NCBI GenBank assembly: GCA_023418255.1 | Contig: JAEZZZ010000128.1 | Coordinates: 1 to 46,162 of the forward strand | DNA: 46,162 nt | Direction: 5' to 3' | Source of the DNA: Bacteroidota bacterium | GTDB taxonomy: Bacteria > Bacteroidota > Bacteroidia > Bacteroidales > Dysgonomonadaceae | Part shown: positions 1 through 9,333 of the stretch, piece after piece | Layout: the number at the start of each line of letters is the position of its first letter | How positions within the stretch are numbered: the stretch's first letter is position 1 | The notes under the pieces: model-generated | Database searches by the model: none | Seen by the model: only the letters and a program-made list of their open reading frames with translations | What the model was told of the DNA's origin: nothing | Translations under genes and position numbers: made by a program

Positions 1-557
1 AGGGTTTCTATTTTTGTCCAATCAATCAAAAGATTTATTTGAGCGTAAAATTTTGAGGAACGGGTGGCGCGTTCCATAAATGGTGTGGAAAAGTTCATTG
101 TCTTATGTTTGTTTTTATGTCGTTTCACTATGTAAAGGTGCTGAATATAAATTAATTATCAAAAAATACCATATTTTTATTTTGCTGTTTGTTTGGATTT
201 AGCCCTAACACTCGCTAAAAAAATAGAATATTGACTGATTCCTGAGAGAGGTGCCTCGAGCAAAGGTTTCTTACATGATTATTCCATTAAAATCATACGG
301 AAAGAAAAAAACTTATAGAATTTAAGCAATTGTCGTTTAGATTGAAAGCAGACTTTTTTCTTGAGCGAAGCAAGCATCTTGACGGAATCGCTATCTTCTA
401 ACCTCTAAACTTGCGAATTTCGTACCTCTTCATATTTTATTAGGCGAAGGACAAATAAGCGTTTTGCGACTCAAAAAAGGCATCGACAATAACATCCGTT
501 CGTGGAATTTAGTTTTTTTTTATCGCTATAATTTTAGGCTGTTTCTGTAAATAGAAG
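1..557. other. Gene-free left edge
   Basis: I see no credible coding region on either strand in this AT-rich stretch. It holds a short hairpin (GGAACG at 57-62 pairing with CGTTCC at 70-75) without a following T-run, and it ends at the -7 promoter element of the next gene. It could contain the end of an upstream transcript or decayed sequence; nothing more can be supported. Confidence 0.5.
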
Positions 558-565
558 TAAATTTG
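558..565 (+). promoter_or_regulatory. Promoter -7 element for the purF-like operon
   Basis: TAAATTTG is an exact match to the Bacteroidota -7 consensus TAnnTTTG. No good TTTG box lies 19 bp upstream. Transcription would begin near 572, about 27 nt before the ATG at 599. An in-frame TTG at 563 lies inside this element, so the longer reading of the first gene is unlikely. Confidence 0.6.
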
Positions 566-598
566 CACATTCATTTCAGACTCAGAAAGTTTTTTTTA

Positions 599-2524
599 AT
601 GACAGACAAACTTAATCACGAATGTGGCATCGCGATGATTCGCTTGCTCAAACCACTCAATTATTATCAACAAAAATATGGGAGATGGCAGTACGGACTC
701 GACAAAATGTACCTGCTCATGGAAAAACAGCACAACCGCGGACAAGAAGGAGCCGGATTGGCTGCCATTAAATTGGAGGCGCCACCCGGAGAAGAATATA
801 TTTTCAGAGAAAGAGCGGTGGGATCCAATGCCATTCCGGAGATATTTGAGAAGATTCATGCCCATTTTAAATCAAACGGCACACAGGCTGATGATATTTC
901 AAAGATAACCGTTTCTACACCTTTTGCGGCAGAGCTTTATCTGGGACATTTACGTTATAGTACTACGGGAAAAAGCGGCATTTCATACGTTCACCCTTTG
1001 TTGCGGCGCAATAATTGGACTTCGCGAAGCCTCGCTTTGGCAGGAAATTTCAACATGACCAACGTGGATGAGATGTTTGAGCAACTGCTCAAAGCAGGGC
1101 AGCATCCGCGCGATTATGCCGACACGTTTGTGATGCTCGAGTCGTTGGGACATCATCTGGATCGCGAAGTCCAGTATCAATATGATAATTTGGATAAAAT
1201 GAATCTTGATGGCCAGGAAATTAGTCGCAAAATTGGAGAGAATCTCGATATCCCTTTCGTGCTAAAACGCGCTAGCAAAATGTGGGATGGCGGCTATGTG
1301 CTTTGTGGCTTAATTGGATGTGGAGATATGTTTACGTTGCGTGACCCATGGGGAATTCGTACCGCATTTTACTATTATGATGATGAAATTACAGTAGTGG
1401 CGTCGGAACGTCCTGTTATTCAGACAGCATTTGATTTGAAAAAGACCGATATAAAAGAACTGAGGCCGGGAGAAGCCATTATCGTAAAACGCGATGGAAA
1501 AGTTCAGCTCAAACAGATATTGGAGCCAAAGCCACACATAACGCCTTGTGCGTTCGAACGGATCTATTTTTCGCGTGGTTCCGACTACGATATCTATCGT
1601 GAACGCAAAAAACTAGGAGAACTTCTGATTCCTAAAATATTGGAAACGATAAACAGTGACTTTGACAATACCGTTTTTTCATTTATTCCCAATACGGCAG
1701 AAGTGGCTTATTTAGGGATGTTGGAAGCGTTGGAAAAACATTTCAACAGAAAAAAAACAGCCATTTTGAAAGAAAAAGGCGACAGCCTCACAAAAGAAGA
1801 GATTGAAAAAATTCTGTCCAAGCGCGTACGTTATGAAAAAGTGGCTATCAAAGACATCAAACTGCGTACATTTATTGCCGAAGGCAACACCCGCGACGAT
1901 TTGGCAGCTCATGTTTATGATGTTACGTATGGCTCGCTGCGCCGAAACAAAGACAACTTGGTGATTATTGACGACAGCATTGTGCGAGGAACGACCCTTA
2001 AACAAAGTATAATAAAGATTTTAGACCGATTAGAGCCCCGAAAAATAGTGATAGTTTCGTCATCACCACAAATTCGTTATCCCGATTGCTACGGAATCGA
2101 TATGTCGCGTATGAGTGAATTCATTGCCTTTAAAGCCGCTATCAAGTTGCTCAAAGAACGAAACATGCAGCATGTGATAGACGAAGTGTATCAAAAATCA
2201 TTGGCGCAACGCGACAAACCCAAAGAGGAGATCATAAATTATGTAAAAGAGATATATGCGCCTTTTACCGATGATGAAATATCCGATAAAATCGCGTCGA
2301 TGCTCACGCCCAAAGAGATAAAGGCGCGTGTGAAAATCGTATATCAAACCATTGAAGATTTGCATGTGGCTTGTCCTGAAAACAATGGCGACTGGTACTT
2401 TTCAGGAAATTATCCCACACCCGGCGGCAATCGTTTTGTGAACAATGCCTTTATTAATTATATTGAGGGTCAGGAAACCAGAGCTTATCAATATAAATTG
2501 AAATTTAAAAACGGAAATGATTGA
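599..2524 (+). CDS. PurF-like glutamine phosphoribosyl amidotransferase (long Bacteroidota form)
   Basis: Predicted class II glutamine amidotransferase fused to a phosphoribosyltransferase domain, 641 aa from the ATG at 599. In the PurF family, ammonia from glutamine is transferred to PRPP, the first step of purine synthesis. The sequence HECGIAMI places Cys9 as the likely N-terminal nucleophile after removal of a short propeptide, as in Bacillus PurF. GHLRYSTTG follows. The PRPP-binding motif VIIDDSIVRGTT is at 455-466. The protein is much longer than usual PurF (about 470-510 aa). The usual NG pair of the oxyanion hole appears to be Asn150-Phe151, and the usual QxxR segment after RTFI is altered. 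It overlaps phoH by 8 nt and lies two genes before purC, supporting a purine role. It may instead be a specialised paralogue with another acceptor or a regulatory role. Confidence 0.8.
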   Translation: MTDKLNHECGIAMIRLLKPLNYYQQKYGRWQYGLDKMYLLMEKQHNRGQEGAGLAAIKLEAPPGEEYIFRERAVGSNAIPEIFEKIHAHFKSNGTQADDISKITVSTPFAAELYLGHLRYSTTGKSGISYVHPLLRRNNWTSRSLALAGNFNMTNVDEMFEQLLKAGQHPRDYADTFVMLESLGHHLDREVQYQYDNLDKMNLDGQEISRKIGENLDIPFVLKRASKMWDGGYVLCGLIGCGDMFTLRDPWGIRTAFYYYDDEITVVASERPVIQTAFDLKKTDIKELRPGEAIIVKRDGKVQLKQILEPKPHITPCAFERIYFSRGSDYDIYRERKKLGELLIPKILETINSDFDNTVFSFIPNTAEVAYLGMLEALEKHFNRKKTAILKEKGDSLTKEEIEKILSKRVRYEKVAIKDIKLRTFIAEGNTRDDLAAHVYDVTYGSLRRNKDNLVIIDDSIVRGTTLKQSIIKILDRLEPRKIVIVSSSPQIRYPDCYGIDMSRMSEFIAFKAAIKLLKERNMQHVIDEVYQKSLAQRDKPKEEIINYVKEIYAPFTDDEISDKIASMLTPKEIKARVKIVYQTIEDLHVACPENNGDWYFSGNYPTPGGNRFVNNAFINYIEGQETRAYQYKLKFKNGND

Positions 2525-3512
2525 GCGAATAATTATCATAGAAAATGTTGATCCTGTTATTTTTTTCGGCATCAACAACAGCAATATTCAATTGTTGAAG
2601 GCATTGTTTCCGAAAATCCGCATCGTTGCAAGAGGGAATATCATAAAAGCGATTGGCGATGAGGCTGAGCTTGCTCACTTTGAAGAAAAAATAGGGGAGC
2701 TCGAAAGATTTAGCAACGAGATGAATGTGCTGAAAGAGGAAGATATTCTGGATATTGTAAAAGGAAAAGCACCGCAAATTGCCAAACAAGACCATTTGAT
2801 TATTCACGGGATGAATGGAAAGCCGATTGTGGCACGCACCGAAAATCAACAAAAACTGGTGGAAGCATTCGATAAAAACGATTTGGTTTTTGCCATCGGC
2901 CCGGCCGGTTCGGGAAAAACATATACGGCAATCGCGTTAGCCGTTCGCGCATTGAAAACCAGGCAAGTACGCAAGATTATTCTGAGCCGACCGGCAGTGG
3001 AAGCCGGTGAAAAGCTCGGGTTTCTTCCCGGTGATATGAAAGATAAAATTGATCCCTATTTGCAGCCGCTTTACGACGCGCTTGAAGATATGATTCCGCC
3101 GTTGAAACTGAAAGATCATATCGAAAACAAAATCATTCAGATTGCGCCGCTGGCGTTTATGCGTGGTCGCACACTTAACGACGCCGTCATCATTTTAGAC
3201 GAAGCACAAAACACAACAAAACAACAAATCAAAATGTTTTTGACGCGAATGGGGATGAATGGCAAAATGATTGTGACAGGAGATATTACACAAATCGACT
3301 TGCCGCGCACACAACAATCGGGATTGATACACGCGATGAGCGTGTTGCGCGAAATAAATGGCATTGCCTCAGTCAAATTCAATAAAAAAGACATTGTGCG
3401 TCACAAGCTTGTGCAGCGCATTGTGGAGGCTTACGAAAAAGAAAAAAACACGAAAGAAGAAGAAGAGAGTTACAGAACAATAAACAAAGAACATAACACC
3501 CCAACAACATGA
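2517..3512 (+). CDS. phoH: PhoH family ATPase
   Basis: Cytoplasmic P-loop ATPase of the PhoH/PhoL group, 331 aa, a normal length. An N-terminal region of about 110 residues resembles the small RNA-binding-like domain of this family. The ATPase core has Walker A GPAGSGKT at 128-135, the RPAVEAGEKLGFLPGD segment, and Walker B LDEAQN with Asp228-Glu229. Homologues are tied to RNA metabolism and stress responses, but the reaction is not settled. The start ATG overlaps the preceding stop by 8 nt and the stop overlaps the purC start as ATGA, so it is translationally embedded between two purine-type genes. The C-terminal tail is lysine- and glutamate-rich and probably disordered. Confidence 0.92.
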   Translation: MIERIIIIENVDPVIFFGINNSNIQLLKALFPKIRIVARGNIIKAIGDEAELAHFEEKIGELERFSNEMNVLKEEDILDIVKGKAPQIAKQDHLIIHGMNGKPIVARTENQQKLVEAFDKNDLVFAIGPAGSGKTYTAIALAVRALKTRQVRKIILSRPAVEAGEKLGFLPGDMKDKIDPYLQPLYDALEDMIPPLKLKDHIENKIIQIAPLAFMRGRTLNDAVIILDEAQNTTKQQIKMFLTRMGMNGKMIVTGDITQIDLPRTQQSGLIHAMSVLREINGIASVKFNKKDIVRHKLVQRIVEAYEKEKNTKEEEESYRTINKEHNTPTT

Positions 3513-4456
3513 ACCGTACATTAACAAAAACAGATTATAACTTTCCCGGACAAACCAATGTGTATCACGGAAAGGTGCGCGATGTGTACACCATTGCCGA
3601 CGACACATTAGTAATGATTGCTACCGACCGCATCTCGGCATTCGACAGAATTCTTCCCAAAGGAATTCCTTACAAAGGACAGGTACTCAATCAGATTGCA
3701 GCCAACTTTTTGGACGCTACCGCCGATATTGTTCCCAATTGGAAAGAGTCATCACCCGACCCGATGGTCACCGTAGGCAAACGCTGCGAACCGTTCAAAG
3801 TGGAAATGGTCATCCGCGGGTATATCACGGGAAGCGCATGGCGCGCTTATAAAAAAGGAGAACGCACGATTTGCGGATTATCTTTGCCCGACGGATTGCG
3901 CGAAAATCAAAAATTCGACCGTCCCATCATCACGCCAACCACCAAAGCCGATGAAGGACACGACGAAAATATTTCGCGTGAAGAAATCATCGAGCAAGGT
4001 TTGGTAAGTGCCAAAGATTATGCACTGCTGGAAAAATATACATACGCGCTTTTTGAGCGCGGAACGCAGATAGCTGCCGAAAAAGGATTGATTCTGGTCG
4101 ATACAAAATATGAATTTGGCAAAAAAGATGGAAAAATCTATTTGATTGACGAAATTCACACACCGGATTCGTCCCGCTATTTCTATCGCGAAGGTTATCA
4201 AGCACGTTTCGAGAAAGGCGAGCCGCAAAAACAACTATCCAAAGAATTTGTCCGCGAATGGTTGATGGAAAACGGTTTTCAAGGTCGAGACGGCGAAAAA
4301 GTACCGGAAATGTCACCGGAGTTTTGCGATAGTGTCTCGGAGCGTTATATTGAGTTGTACGAAACCATCACAGGCGAAAAGTTCGTGAAAGCCGATATCG
4401 ACAATTTGGGAGAGCGCATCGAAAAAAATGTCAATCATTATTTACAAACCAAGTAA
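3509..4456 (+). CDS. purC: Phosphoribosylaminoimidazole-succinocarboxamide (SAICAR) synthase
   Basis: ATP-dependent ligase joining CAIR and aspartate to give SAICAR in de novo purine synthesis; cytoplasmic. At 315 aa it is the longer form typical of Bacteroidota and yeast rather than the roughly 240-aa enterobacterial form. Recognisable segments in order are GKVRDVY, ATDRISAFD, GIPYKGQVLNQI, EMVIRGYITGSAWRAY and LIDEIHTPDSSRY near the substrate site. The ATG overlaps the phoH stop as ATGA, indicating coupled translation. menG follows after 12 nt. Confidence 0.96.
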   Translation: MNRTLTKTDYNFPGQTNVYHGKVRDVYTIADDTLVMIATDRISAFDRILPKGIPYKGQVLNQIAANFLDATADIVPNWKESSPDPMVTVGKRCEPFKVEMVIRGYITGSAWRAYKKGERTICGLSLPDGLRENQKFDRPIITPTTKADEGHDENISREEIIEQGLVSAKDYALLEKYTYALFERGTQIAAEKGLILVDTKYEFGKKDGKIYLIDEIHTPDSSRYFYREGYQARFEKGEPQKQLSKEFVREWLMENGFQGRDGEKVPEMSPEFCDSVSERYIELYETITGEKFVKADIDNLGERIEKNVNHYLQTK

Positions 4457-4468
4457 GCGACTAATTTT

Positions 4469-5206
4469 ATGGCATACAAATCGGAACTCGTAAAGCCCTA
4501 CAATACCGGTTATACGAAGAAGGAAGAGATTCTGCGTATGTTTAACAGCATCGCGCCAAATTATGATAGACTCAATGGTTTTTTGTCCTTAGGCATTGAT
4601 GATTATTGGCGCAGATGTTCACTAAGCATGTTGAAGTCATATAATCCGCAGCATGTTTTAGATATTGCTACGGGGACAGGCGACTTTGCCATTCTCGCCG
4701 AAAAGATTCTAAAACCCAAACGTATTATCGGTATCGATATTTCTGAAAGGATGATGGCTGTCGGACGAGAAAAAGTGCGAAGTAGGGGATTGCAACAGAT
4801 TATCACGTTCGATAAGCAAGATTGCTCGGAGTTGACCTTTTCTGACAATTCGTTCGATGCCGCTACTGTCGCGTTTGGTGTACGCAATTTTGAGTATATC
4901 GACAAAAGCTTTCAAGAGGTTTTGCGCATATTAAAACCCAGAGGAGTTTTCCTTTTTCTAGAGCTATCCGAACCGCAGAAAAAACTCATCAAGCATTTAT
5001 ATCATTTCTATGAAAAGTGGGTGATGCGACTGTTGTCAAGAGTGGTAAAAACTGAAAAAAAGGCGTACGATTATTTGCCGGAATCTATCGAAGCCTTTCC
5101 ACAAGGACATGAAATGGTTCAGATATTAAAAAATAATGGATTTAAGAATGTCCGCATGCGCCGCTTTACTCTCGGTGTTTGCACGCTATACATTGCTGAG
5201 AAATAA
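4469..5206 (+). CDS. menG: Demethylmenaquinone methyltransferase (UbiE/MenG)
   Basis: SAM-dependent C-methyltransferase making menaquinone from demethylmenaquinone, 245 aa. The SAM motif VLDIATGTGD spans 63-72, and the family signature TVAFGVRNF is at 133-141. A ubiquinone role is unlikely because nothing else suggests aerobic quinone synthesis and Bacteroidota normally use menaquinone. The presence of this gene implies a respiratory chain, for example fumarate respiration, in an otherwise fermentative setting. It sits 12 nt after purC and 6 nt before aroE. Confidence 0.93.
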   Translation: MAYKSELVKPYNTGYTKKEEILRMFNSIAPNYDRLNGFLSLGIDDYWRRCSLSMLKSYNPQHVLDIATGTGDFAILAEKILKPKRIIGIDISERMMAVGREKVRSRGLQQIITFDKQDCSELTFSDNSFDAATVAFGVRNFEYIDKSFQEVLRILKPRGVFLFLELSEPQKKLIKHLYHFYEKWVMRLLSRVVKTEKKAYDYLPESIEAFPQGHEMVQILKNNGFKNVRMRRFTLGVCTLYIAEK

Positions 5207-5212
5207 AGGACA

Positions 5213-5971
5213 ATGGATGTTTACGGATTGATTGGTTTCCCATTACAACACTCATTCTCGGCACAATTTTTTACAGAGAAATTTCGCCAAGAGATCATTG
5301 CTGCGCACTACCATAATTTTGAAATAGAAGATATTGCCGAAATAAAATCAATCATCCAAGATAATCCATATATTAAAGGACTTAATGTGACTATTCCTCA
5401 CAAAGAAAAGGTGATGCCGTTTCTACACGCAATTTCGCCTGTGGCGAAAGCTATCGGCGCAGTTAACGTCATAAAAGTCGACCGATTTCCCAACGATATA
5501 TACACCTATCGGCTCACCGGCTACAACACCGATTACATCGGCTTTAAAAAGTCAATAGAACCGCTCATTCGTCCCGAGATTCACAAAAAAGCGTTGGTTT
5601 TAGGAACCGGTGGTGCATCCAGAGCTGTTACCCACGCGCTCACAGATTTGAATATCGAATGGGAATACGTTTCTCGAAACCCAGGCAAAAACCGATTAAC
5701 TTACAACGATTTAAACCAAGAGATTATGGACGAATACAAAATCATCATTAACGCATCTCCTATCGGAACTTTTCCGAAAACAGACGAATATCCCAATATT
5801 CCCTATCAATTTCTTAGCCGTCATCATCTACTTTACGATTTGGTGTATAATCCCGAAGAAACGTTGTTCCTCAATAAAGGAAAGGTGCAAGGTGCCTCTA
5901 TAAAAAACGGATTGGAAATGCTGCATTTGCAAGCATTGGAGTCGTGGAGGATATGGACAACTGCACCTTAA
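5213..5971 (+). CDS. aroE: Shikimate dehydrogenase
   Basis: NADPH-dependent reduction of 3-dehydroshikimate to shikimate. At 252 aa it is slightly short but complete. The substrate-binding residues Ser14 and Ser16 lie in PLQHSFSAQFF. The segment NVTIPHKEKV carries catalytic Lys64, and TGYNTDYIGF carries the partner Asp. The dinucleotide-binding loop VLGTGGASRAV follows near residue 130. The gene is 6 nt after menG. Shikimate feeds chorismate, the precursor of menaquinone and aromatic amino acids, so the position beside menG is metabolically sensible. aroQ of the same pathway lies at 22111-22536. Confidence 0.94.
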   Translation: MDVYGLIGFPLQHSFSAQFFTEKFRQEIIAAHYHNFEIEDIAEIKSIIQDNPYIKGLNVTIPHKEKVMPFLHAISPVAKAIGAVNVIKVDRFPNDIYTYRLTGYNTDYIGFKKSIEPLIRPEIHKKALVLGTGGASRAVTHALTDLNIEWEYVSRNPGKNRLTYNDLNQEIMDEYKIIINASPIGTFPKTDEYPNIPYQFLSRHHLLYDLVYNPEETLFLNKGKVQGASIKNGLEMLHLQALESWRIWTTAP

Positions 5972-5986
5972 TAATCTCAACAAAAC

Positions 5987-7171
5987 ATGAACAAAAAAGA
6001 CAAAGTATCGATCAAAGAATTAAGAGAAAGACAGTATAAGGTGCAACGACAACTTATTGGTAATGAGCTGGATGCTTGTATTGTCACCTCATCGGTAAAT
6101 CAATTCTATCTGCATCAATCTATTTTTGATGGATATTCATACGTTCCGGCAGAGGGCGAACCCATCCTTTTTGTAAGGCGTCCGGTAGGAATTGAAGTGC
6201 AAAATGGTGAAGTGATATATATTCGTAAACCCGAACAAATTCCCGATTTACTGCACGAAAGAAAACTAGCATTGCCACGACAAATAGGCATCGAAATGGA
6301 TAGTGTTTCTCATACGCTTGCCGAGCGAATAAAGAAAGCGTGGAATCAGCCTCAGTTTTTAAATTTTTCTCATATTATCCGAGAGATACGTAGCGTAAAG
6401 TCTGATTACGAACTGGAGCAAATGCGCCAATGCGCTAGTATACAGTCGGATGTGTATCGGAGTATTCCGTCGCTTTATCGCAAAGGATTTACAGATATTG
6501 AGTTTCAGATAGAGGTAGAATATTTGATGCGCAAAAAAGGCTCGCTGGGAATATTTCGCGCTTTTGGCGACAAAATGGACATTTTTATGGGGAGCGTCTT
6601 AGCGGGAGACAATGCACAATCCGCCTCACCGTTTGATTTTTCCATGGGAGGAAAAGGTCTTTCCGCCTATTTGCCGATTGGCGCATCCGGCATTTTGCTC
6701 GAGGAGGGAATGGTTGTCATGTTTGACATGGCAGGAAACTTTCGCCCTTATCAGAGCGACCTTTCTCGAACATTTGCTATCGGCAAGGTGGATAAAAAAG
6801 TGAGCGATGCACATCAACTTTCCATCGAAATGAATCAATGGGTAGAACAAAATGTGAAAGAAGGCACCCCATGCAGCGAAATCTACAATCATTCTATGAA
6901 AATGGTTGAAAGACATCGCCTCGAGAAATATTTTATGGGCGTGCAGCAGCAAGCAGCCTTTGTTGGACACGGTGTAGGACTTGAAATCAATGAGCCGCCG
7001 GTGCTTATGGCACGTTCAAAAACAGTTTTACAAGCCAACGTAGCGTTTGCCTACGAACCCAAATTCGTATTCCCCGGCATTGGTGCCGTGGGAGTTGAAA
7101 ATACGTTTATAGTTGCACGTGATGGCGTCGAAAAAATTACGCTTTGCGAAGAGCAGTTGATTGAATTATAA
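5987..7171 (+). CDS. M24 family metallopeptidase (Xaa-Pro aminopeptidase/prolidase-like)
   Basis: Creatinase-fold metallopeptidase of 394 aa that probably removes or splits at proline-containing N-termini. An N-terminal creatinase-type domain (about 1-155) precedes the pita-bread catalytic domain. All five expected metal ligands are visible: Asp247 and Asp258 in the FDMAGNFRPYQSDLSRTF stretch, His328 in GHGVGLEINEPP, Glu357 and Glu371. No signal peptide, so cytoplasmic. It is last in the purine/shikimate operon, 15 nt after aroE. Exact substrate (X-Pro dipeptide or longer peptide) cannot be told from sequence. Confidence 0.88.
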   Translation: MNKKDKVSIKELRERQYKVQRQLIGNELDACIVTSSVNQFYLHQSIFDGYSYVPAEGEPILFVRRPVGIEVQNGEVIYIRKPEQIPDLLHERKLALPRQIGIEMDSVSHTLAERIKKAWNQPQFLNFSHIIREIRSVKSDYELEQMRQCASIQSDVYRSIPSLYRKGFTDIEFQIEVEYLMRKKGSLGIFRAFGDKMDIFMGSVLAGDNAQSASPFDFSMGGKGLSAYLPIGASGILLEEGMVVMFDMAGNFRPYQSDLSRTFAIGKVDKKVSDAHQLSIEMNQWVEQNVKEGTPCSEIYNHSMKMVERHRLEKYFMGVQQQAAFVGHGVGLEINEPPVLMARSKTVLQANVAFAYEPKFVFPGIGAVGVENTFIVARDGVEKITLCEEQLIEL

Positions 7172-7332
7172 TTTGTTTTTTATATCGAAACACCACATTC
7201 GATGAAATTTCGAAAAGCGCAATTCCCAGACAAATATGCCCTGATAATGAACAGATAAACGTTTGATAACTGTCCCGCGGCATCTCATTCATAATAAAAA
7301 AGGGAATAATAGACAAAAAAAAAGCGAAACAT

Positions 7333-7363
7333 TTTGCCAATCCGTTAAAAAATAATATCTTTG
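7333..7363 (+). promoter_or_regulatory. Consensus Bacteroidota promoter for rimP-nusA-infB
   Basis: TTTG at 7333-7336, exactly 19 bp, then TATCTTTG at 7356-7363. This is a full match to the TTTG/N19/TAnnTTTG promoter and the best promoter in the window. Transcription should begin near 7370, immediately before the hairpin at 7374-7405. Confidence 0.8.
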
Positions 7364-7373
7364 CAAACAAATC

Positions 7374-7406
7374 AAAAGGGAAGCAGGAAAAAACGCTTCC
7401 TTTTTT
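7374..7406 (+). terminator. Terminator-like hairpin at the 5' end of the rimP mRNA
   Basis: GGAAGC at 7379-7384 pairs with GCTTCC at 7395-7400. The stem extends through a G-T pair and four A-T pairs to about 11 bp around a 10-nt loop, and its 3' arm runs into six T residues (7401-7406). It lies between the predicted transcription start and the rimP ATG (7422). It may terminate read-through from the upstream operon, attenuate the rimP operon, or protect the mRNA 5' end. Confidence 0.55.
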
Positions 7407-7421
7407 ATTGATTATATAGGA

Positions 7422-7889
7422 ATGATTGATACAAAAGCTGTCATAGAATATACCGAAGAGTTTTTGAAAGATTCGGAAAACTACTTAGTGGATGTGCATA
7501 TCGCGTCGGGAAACAATGTCATCGTGGAGATCGACAACGATAATGGCGTCAACATTGATGATTGTGCCACGTTGAGTCGCTATTTAGAAGCCAAATTTAA
7601 CCGTGACGATGAAGATTTCGAACTTACCGTTACTTCGGCAGGACTCACTACGCCCTTCAAAACTCAGCGTCAATATAAAAAATATGAAGGCAAAGAGGTA
7701 GAAGTCCTCACAAAAGATGGACAAAAATTCAAAGGAACCCTCACATCTTCCAATGAAGAAGGTTTCATAATAACTATCACAAAGAAAATAAAACGCGAGA
7801 GGGATAAAAGAAAAACAGACGTAGAAGAGGCACTTACGTTTAGCTATGATCAAATAAAATATACAAAATACTTAATTCGATTCAAATAA
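7422..7889 (+). CDS. rimP: Ribosome maturation factor RimP
   Basis: Small-subunit assembly factor, 155 aa, the normal size. The N-terminal alpha/beta domain has the typical segment VEIDNDNGVNIDDCATLSRY. The C-terminal SH3-like domain begins near residue 85 with YEGKEVEVLTKDGQKFKGTL. Position directly before nusA and infB is the conserved bacterial order and supports the call. Sequence identity in this family is low, so context counts. The gap to nusA is only 5 nt. Confidence 0.92.
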   Translation: MIDTKAVIEYTEEFLKDSENYLVDVHIASGNNVIVEIDNDNGVNIDDCATLSRYLEAKFNRDDEDFELTVTSAGLTTPFKTQRQYKKYEGKEVEVLTKDGQKFKGTLTSSNEEGFIITITKKIKRERDKRKTDVEEALTFSYDQIKYTKYLIRFK

Positions 7890-7894
7890 CATAT

Positions 7895-9280
7895 ATGGCG
7901 AAAAAGAAAGAGACCATTAATTTAATAGATACTTTTTCGGAATTTAACGAACTGAAAAATATTGATAAAGCCACGCTCATCACAGTGCTGGAAGAGTCGT
8001 TTCGCAACGTAATTGCAAAGACAATCGGAACCGATGAAAATTACGACATCATCATCAATCCCGATAAAGGAGACTTGGAGATTTGGCGCAACCGAACGGT
8101 TGTTAATGATGATGAGTTAGAAAATCATAACATGGAGATTGCTCTTTCCGAAGCCCTCAAAATTGACGATGATTTTGAAGTTGGAGAAGAAGTAACCGAT
8201 GAGGTATCACTCGATTTTTTTGGCAGACGCACCATCTTGAATCTGCGCCAAACGCTTGCATCAAAAATATTGGAATTGGAAAAAGACAACCTCTACAACA
8301 AATACAAAGAAAAGGTAGGACAAATCGTTTCCGGTGAAGTATATCAAGTGTGGAAAAAAGAGATGTTGCTGTTGGACGACGACCACAACGAACTTATTTT
8401 ACCGAAGACAGAACAGATACCGAGCGATTTCTTCCGCAAAGGAGAACATGTGCGTGCTGTTGTAGCTCGCGTTGAAAACAAGAACAACAATCCCAAAATC
8501 ATTTTGTCACGCACATCACCCGTTTTCCTAGAAAGACTATTCGAACAAGAAATCCCTGAGATTTCCGACGGACTCATCACCATAAAAGGAATTGCACGCA
8601 TCCCCGGAGAACGTGCCAAAGTAGCTGTCGAGGCGTACGACGACCGCATCGATCCCGTCGGAGCATGTGTAGGAATGAAAGGTTTCCGTATTCATGGAAT
8701 TGTCCGCGAACTACGCAACGAAAACATCGACGTCATCAATTATACATCAAATATCACACTCTATATTCAGCGCGCACTAAGTCCCGCACGTGTCAATTCA
8801 ATTTCTGTAAAAGATACTGAAAATCGTGCCGAAGTGTTCTTGCATCCCGAAGAAGTTTCGCTAGCCATCGGAAAAGGCGGAGCCAACATAAAATTGGCAT
8901 CCATGCTCACCGGATATAACATTGAGGTATTCCGAGACATCGACGGTTTGGATGAAGAAGATATCTACTTAGACGAGTTTCGCGATGAAATTGATGGCTG
9001 GGTTATCGACCAACTTAAACGCATCGGATGTTCAACCGCCAAAAATGTATTGGCGATGAATCGTGAGAGGCTGATAAAAGAAGCCGATTTGGAAGAATGC
9101 ACTGTGGACGAGGTGCTGGATATTCTTCGCTACGAATTTGAAGACGAAGATTACGACGAGGAACAAAGTGAAGATCTCGATGAAGACATCCAAGAGACAA
9201 CAGAAAACATTGAAAATAAAGAAGATGACGCGGAACAGGAAGACGCAGAAAATGCCAAAACGACTTCCAACGAATCCTAA
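7895..9280 (+). CDS. nusA: Transcription termination/antitermination factor NusA
   Basis: RNA polymerase-binding elongation factor affecting pausing, termination and antitermination, 461 aa. Domains in order: N-terminal polymerase-binding domain (about 1-125), S1 domain (about 135-195, starting GQIVSGEVYQVW), then two KH domains, the second with Gly326-Lys-Gly-Gly329 as its GxxG loop. A helical region and a strongly acidic, probably disordered tail (about 415-461) follow. The tail differs from the paired acidic repeats of enterobacterial NusA. It is in the rimP operon, whose mRNA begins with a terminator-like hairpin, so autogenous control is possible. Confidence 0.96.
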   Translation: MAKKKETINLIDTFSEFNELKNIDKATLITVLEESFRNVIAKTIGTDENYDIIINPDKGDLEIWRNRTVVNDDELENHNMEIALSEALKIDDDFEVGEEVTDEVSLDFFGRRTILNLRQTLASKILELEKDNLYNKYKEKVGQIVSGEVYQVWKKEMLLLDDDHNELILPKTEQIPSDFFRKGEHVRAVVARVENKNNNPKIILSRTSPVFLERLFEQEIPEISDGLITIKGIARIPGERAKVAVEAYDDRIDPVGACVGMKGFRIHGIVRELRNENIDVINYTSNITLYIQRALSPARVNSISVKDTENRAEVFLHPEEVSLAIGKGGANIKLASMLTGYNIEVFRDIDGLDEEDIYLDEFRDEIDGWVIDQLKRIGCSTAKNVLAMNRERLIKEADLEECTVDEVLDILRYEFEDEDYDEEQSEDLDEDIQETTENIENKEDDAEQEDAENAKTTSNES

Positions 9281-9333
9281 TAAATAAAGCTCACAAACCG
9301 AATTAAGAAAGAAGAGGACGATAAACAAATTAT

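Noticed and set aside
57..75. Hairpin near the left edge as a terminator
   Set aside because: Six-bp stem without a following T-run, and no upstream gene is visible.
7185..7206. ATCGAA/TTCGAT stem after the M24 peptidase as a terminator
   Set aside because: The stem is short, the T-run is before it rather than after, and the loop is A/C-rich; the hairpin at 7374 is a better stop for read-through.
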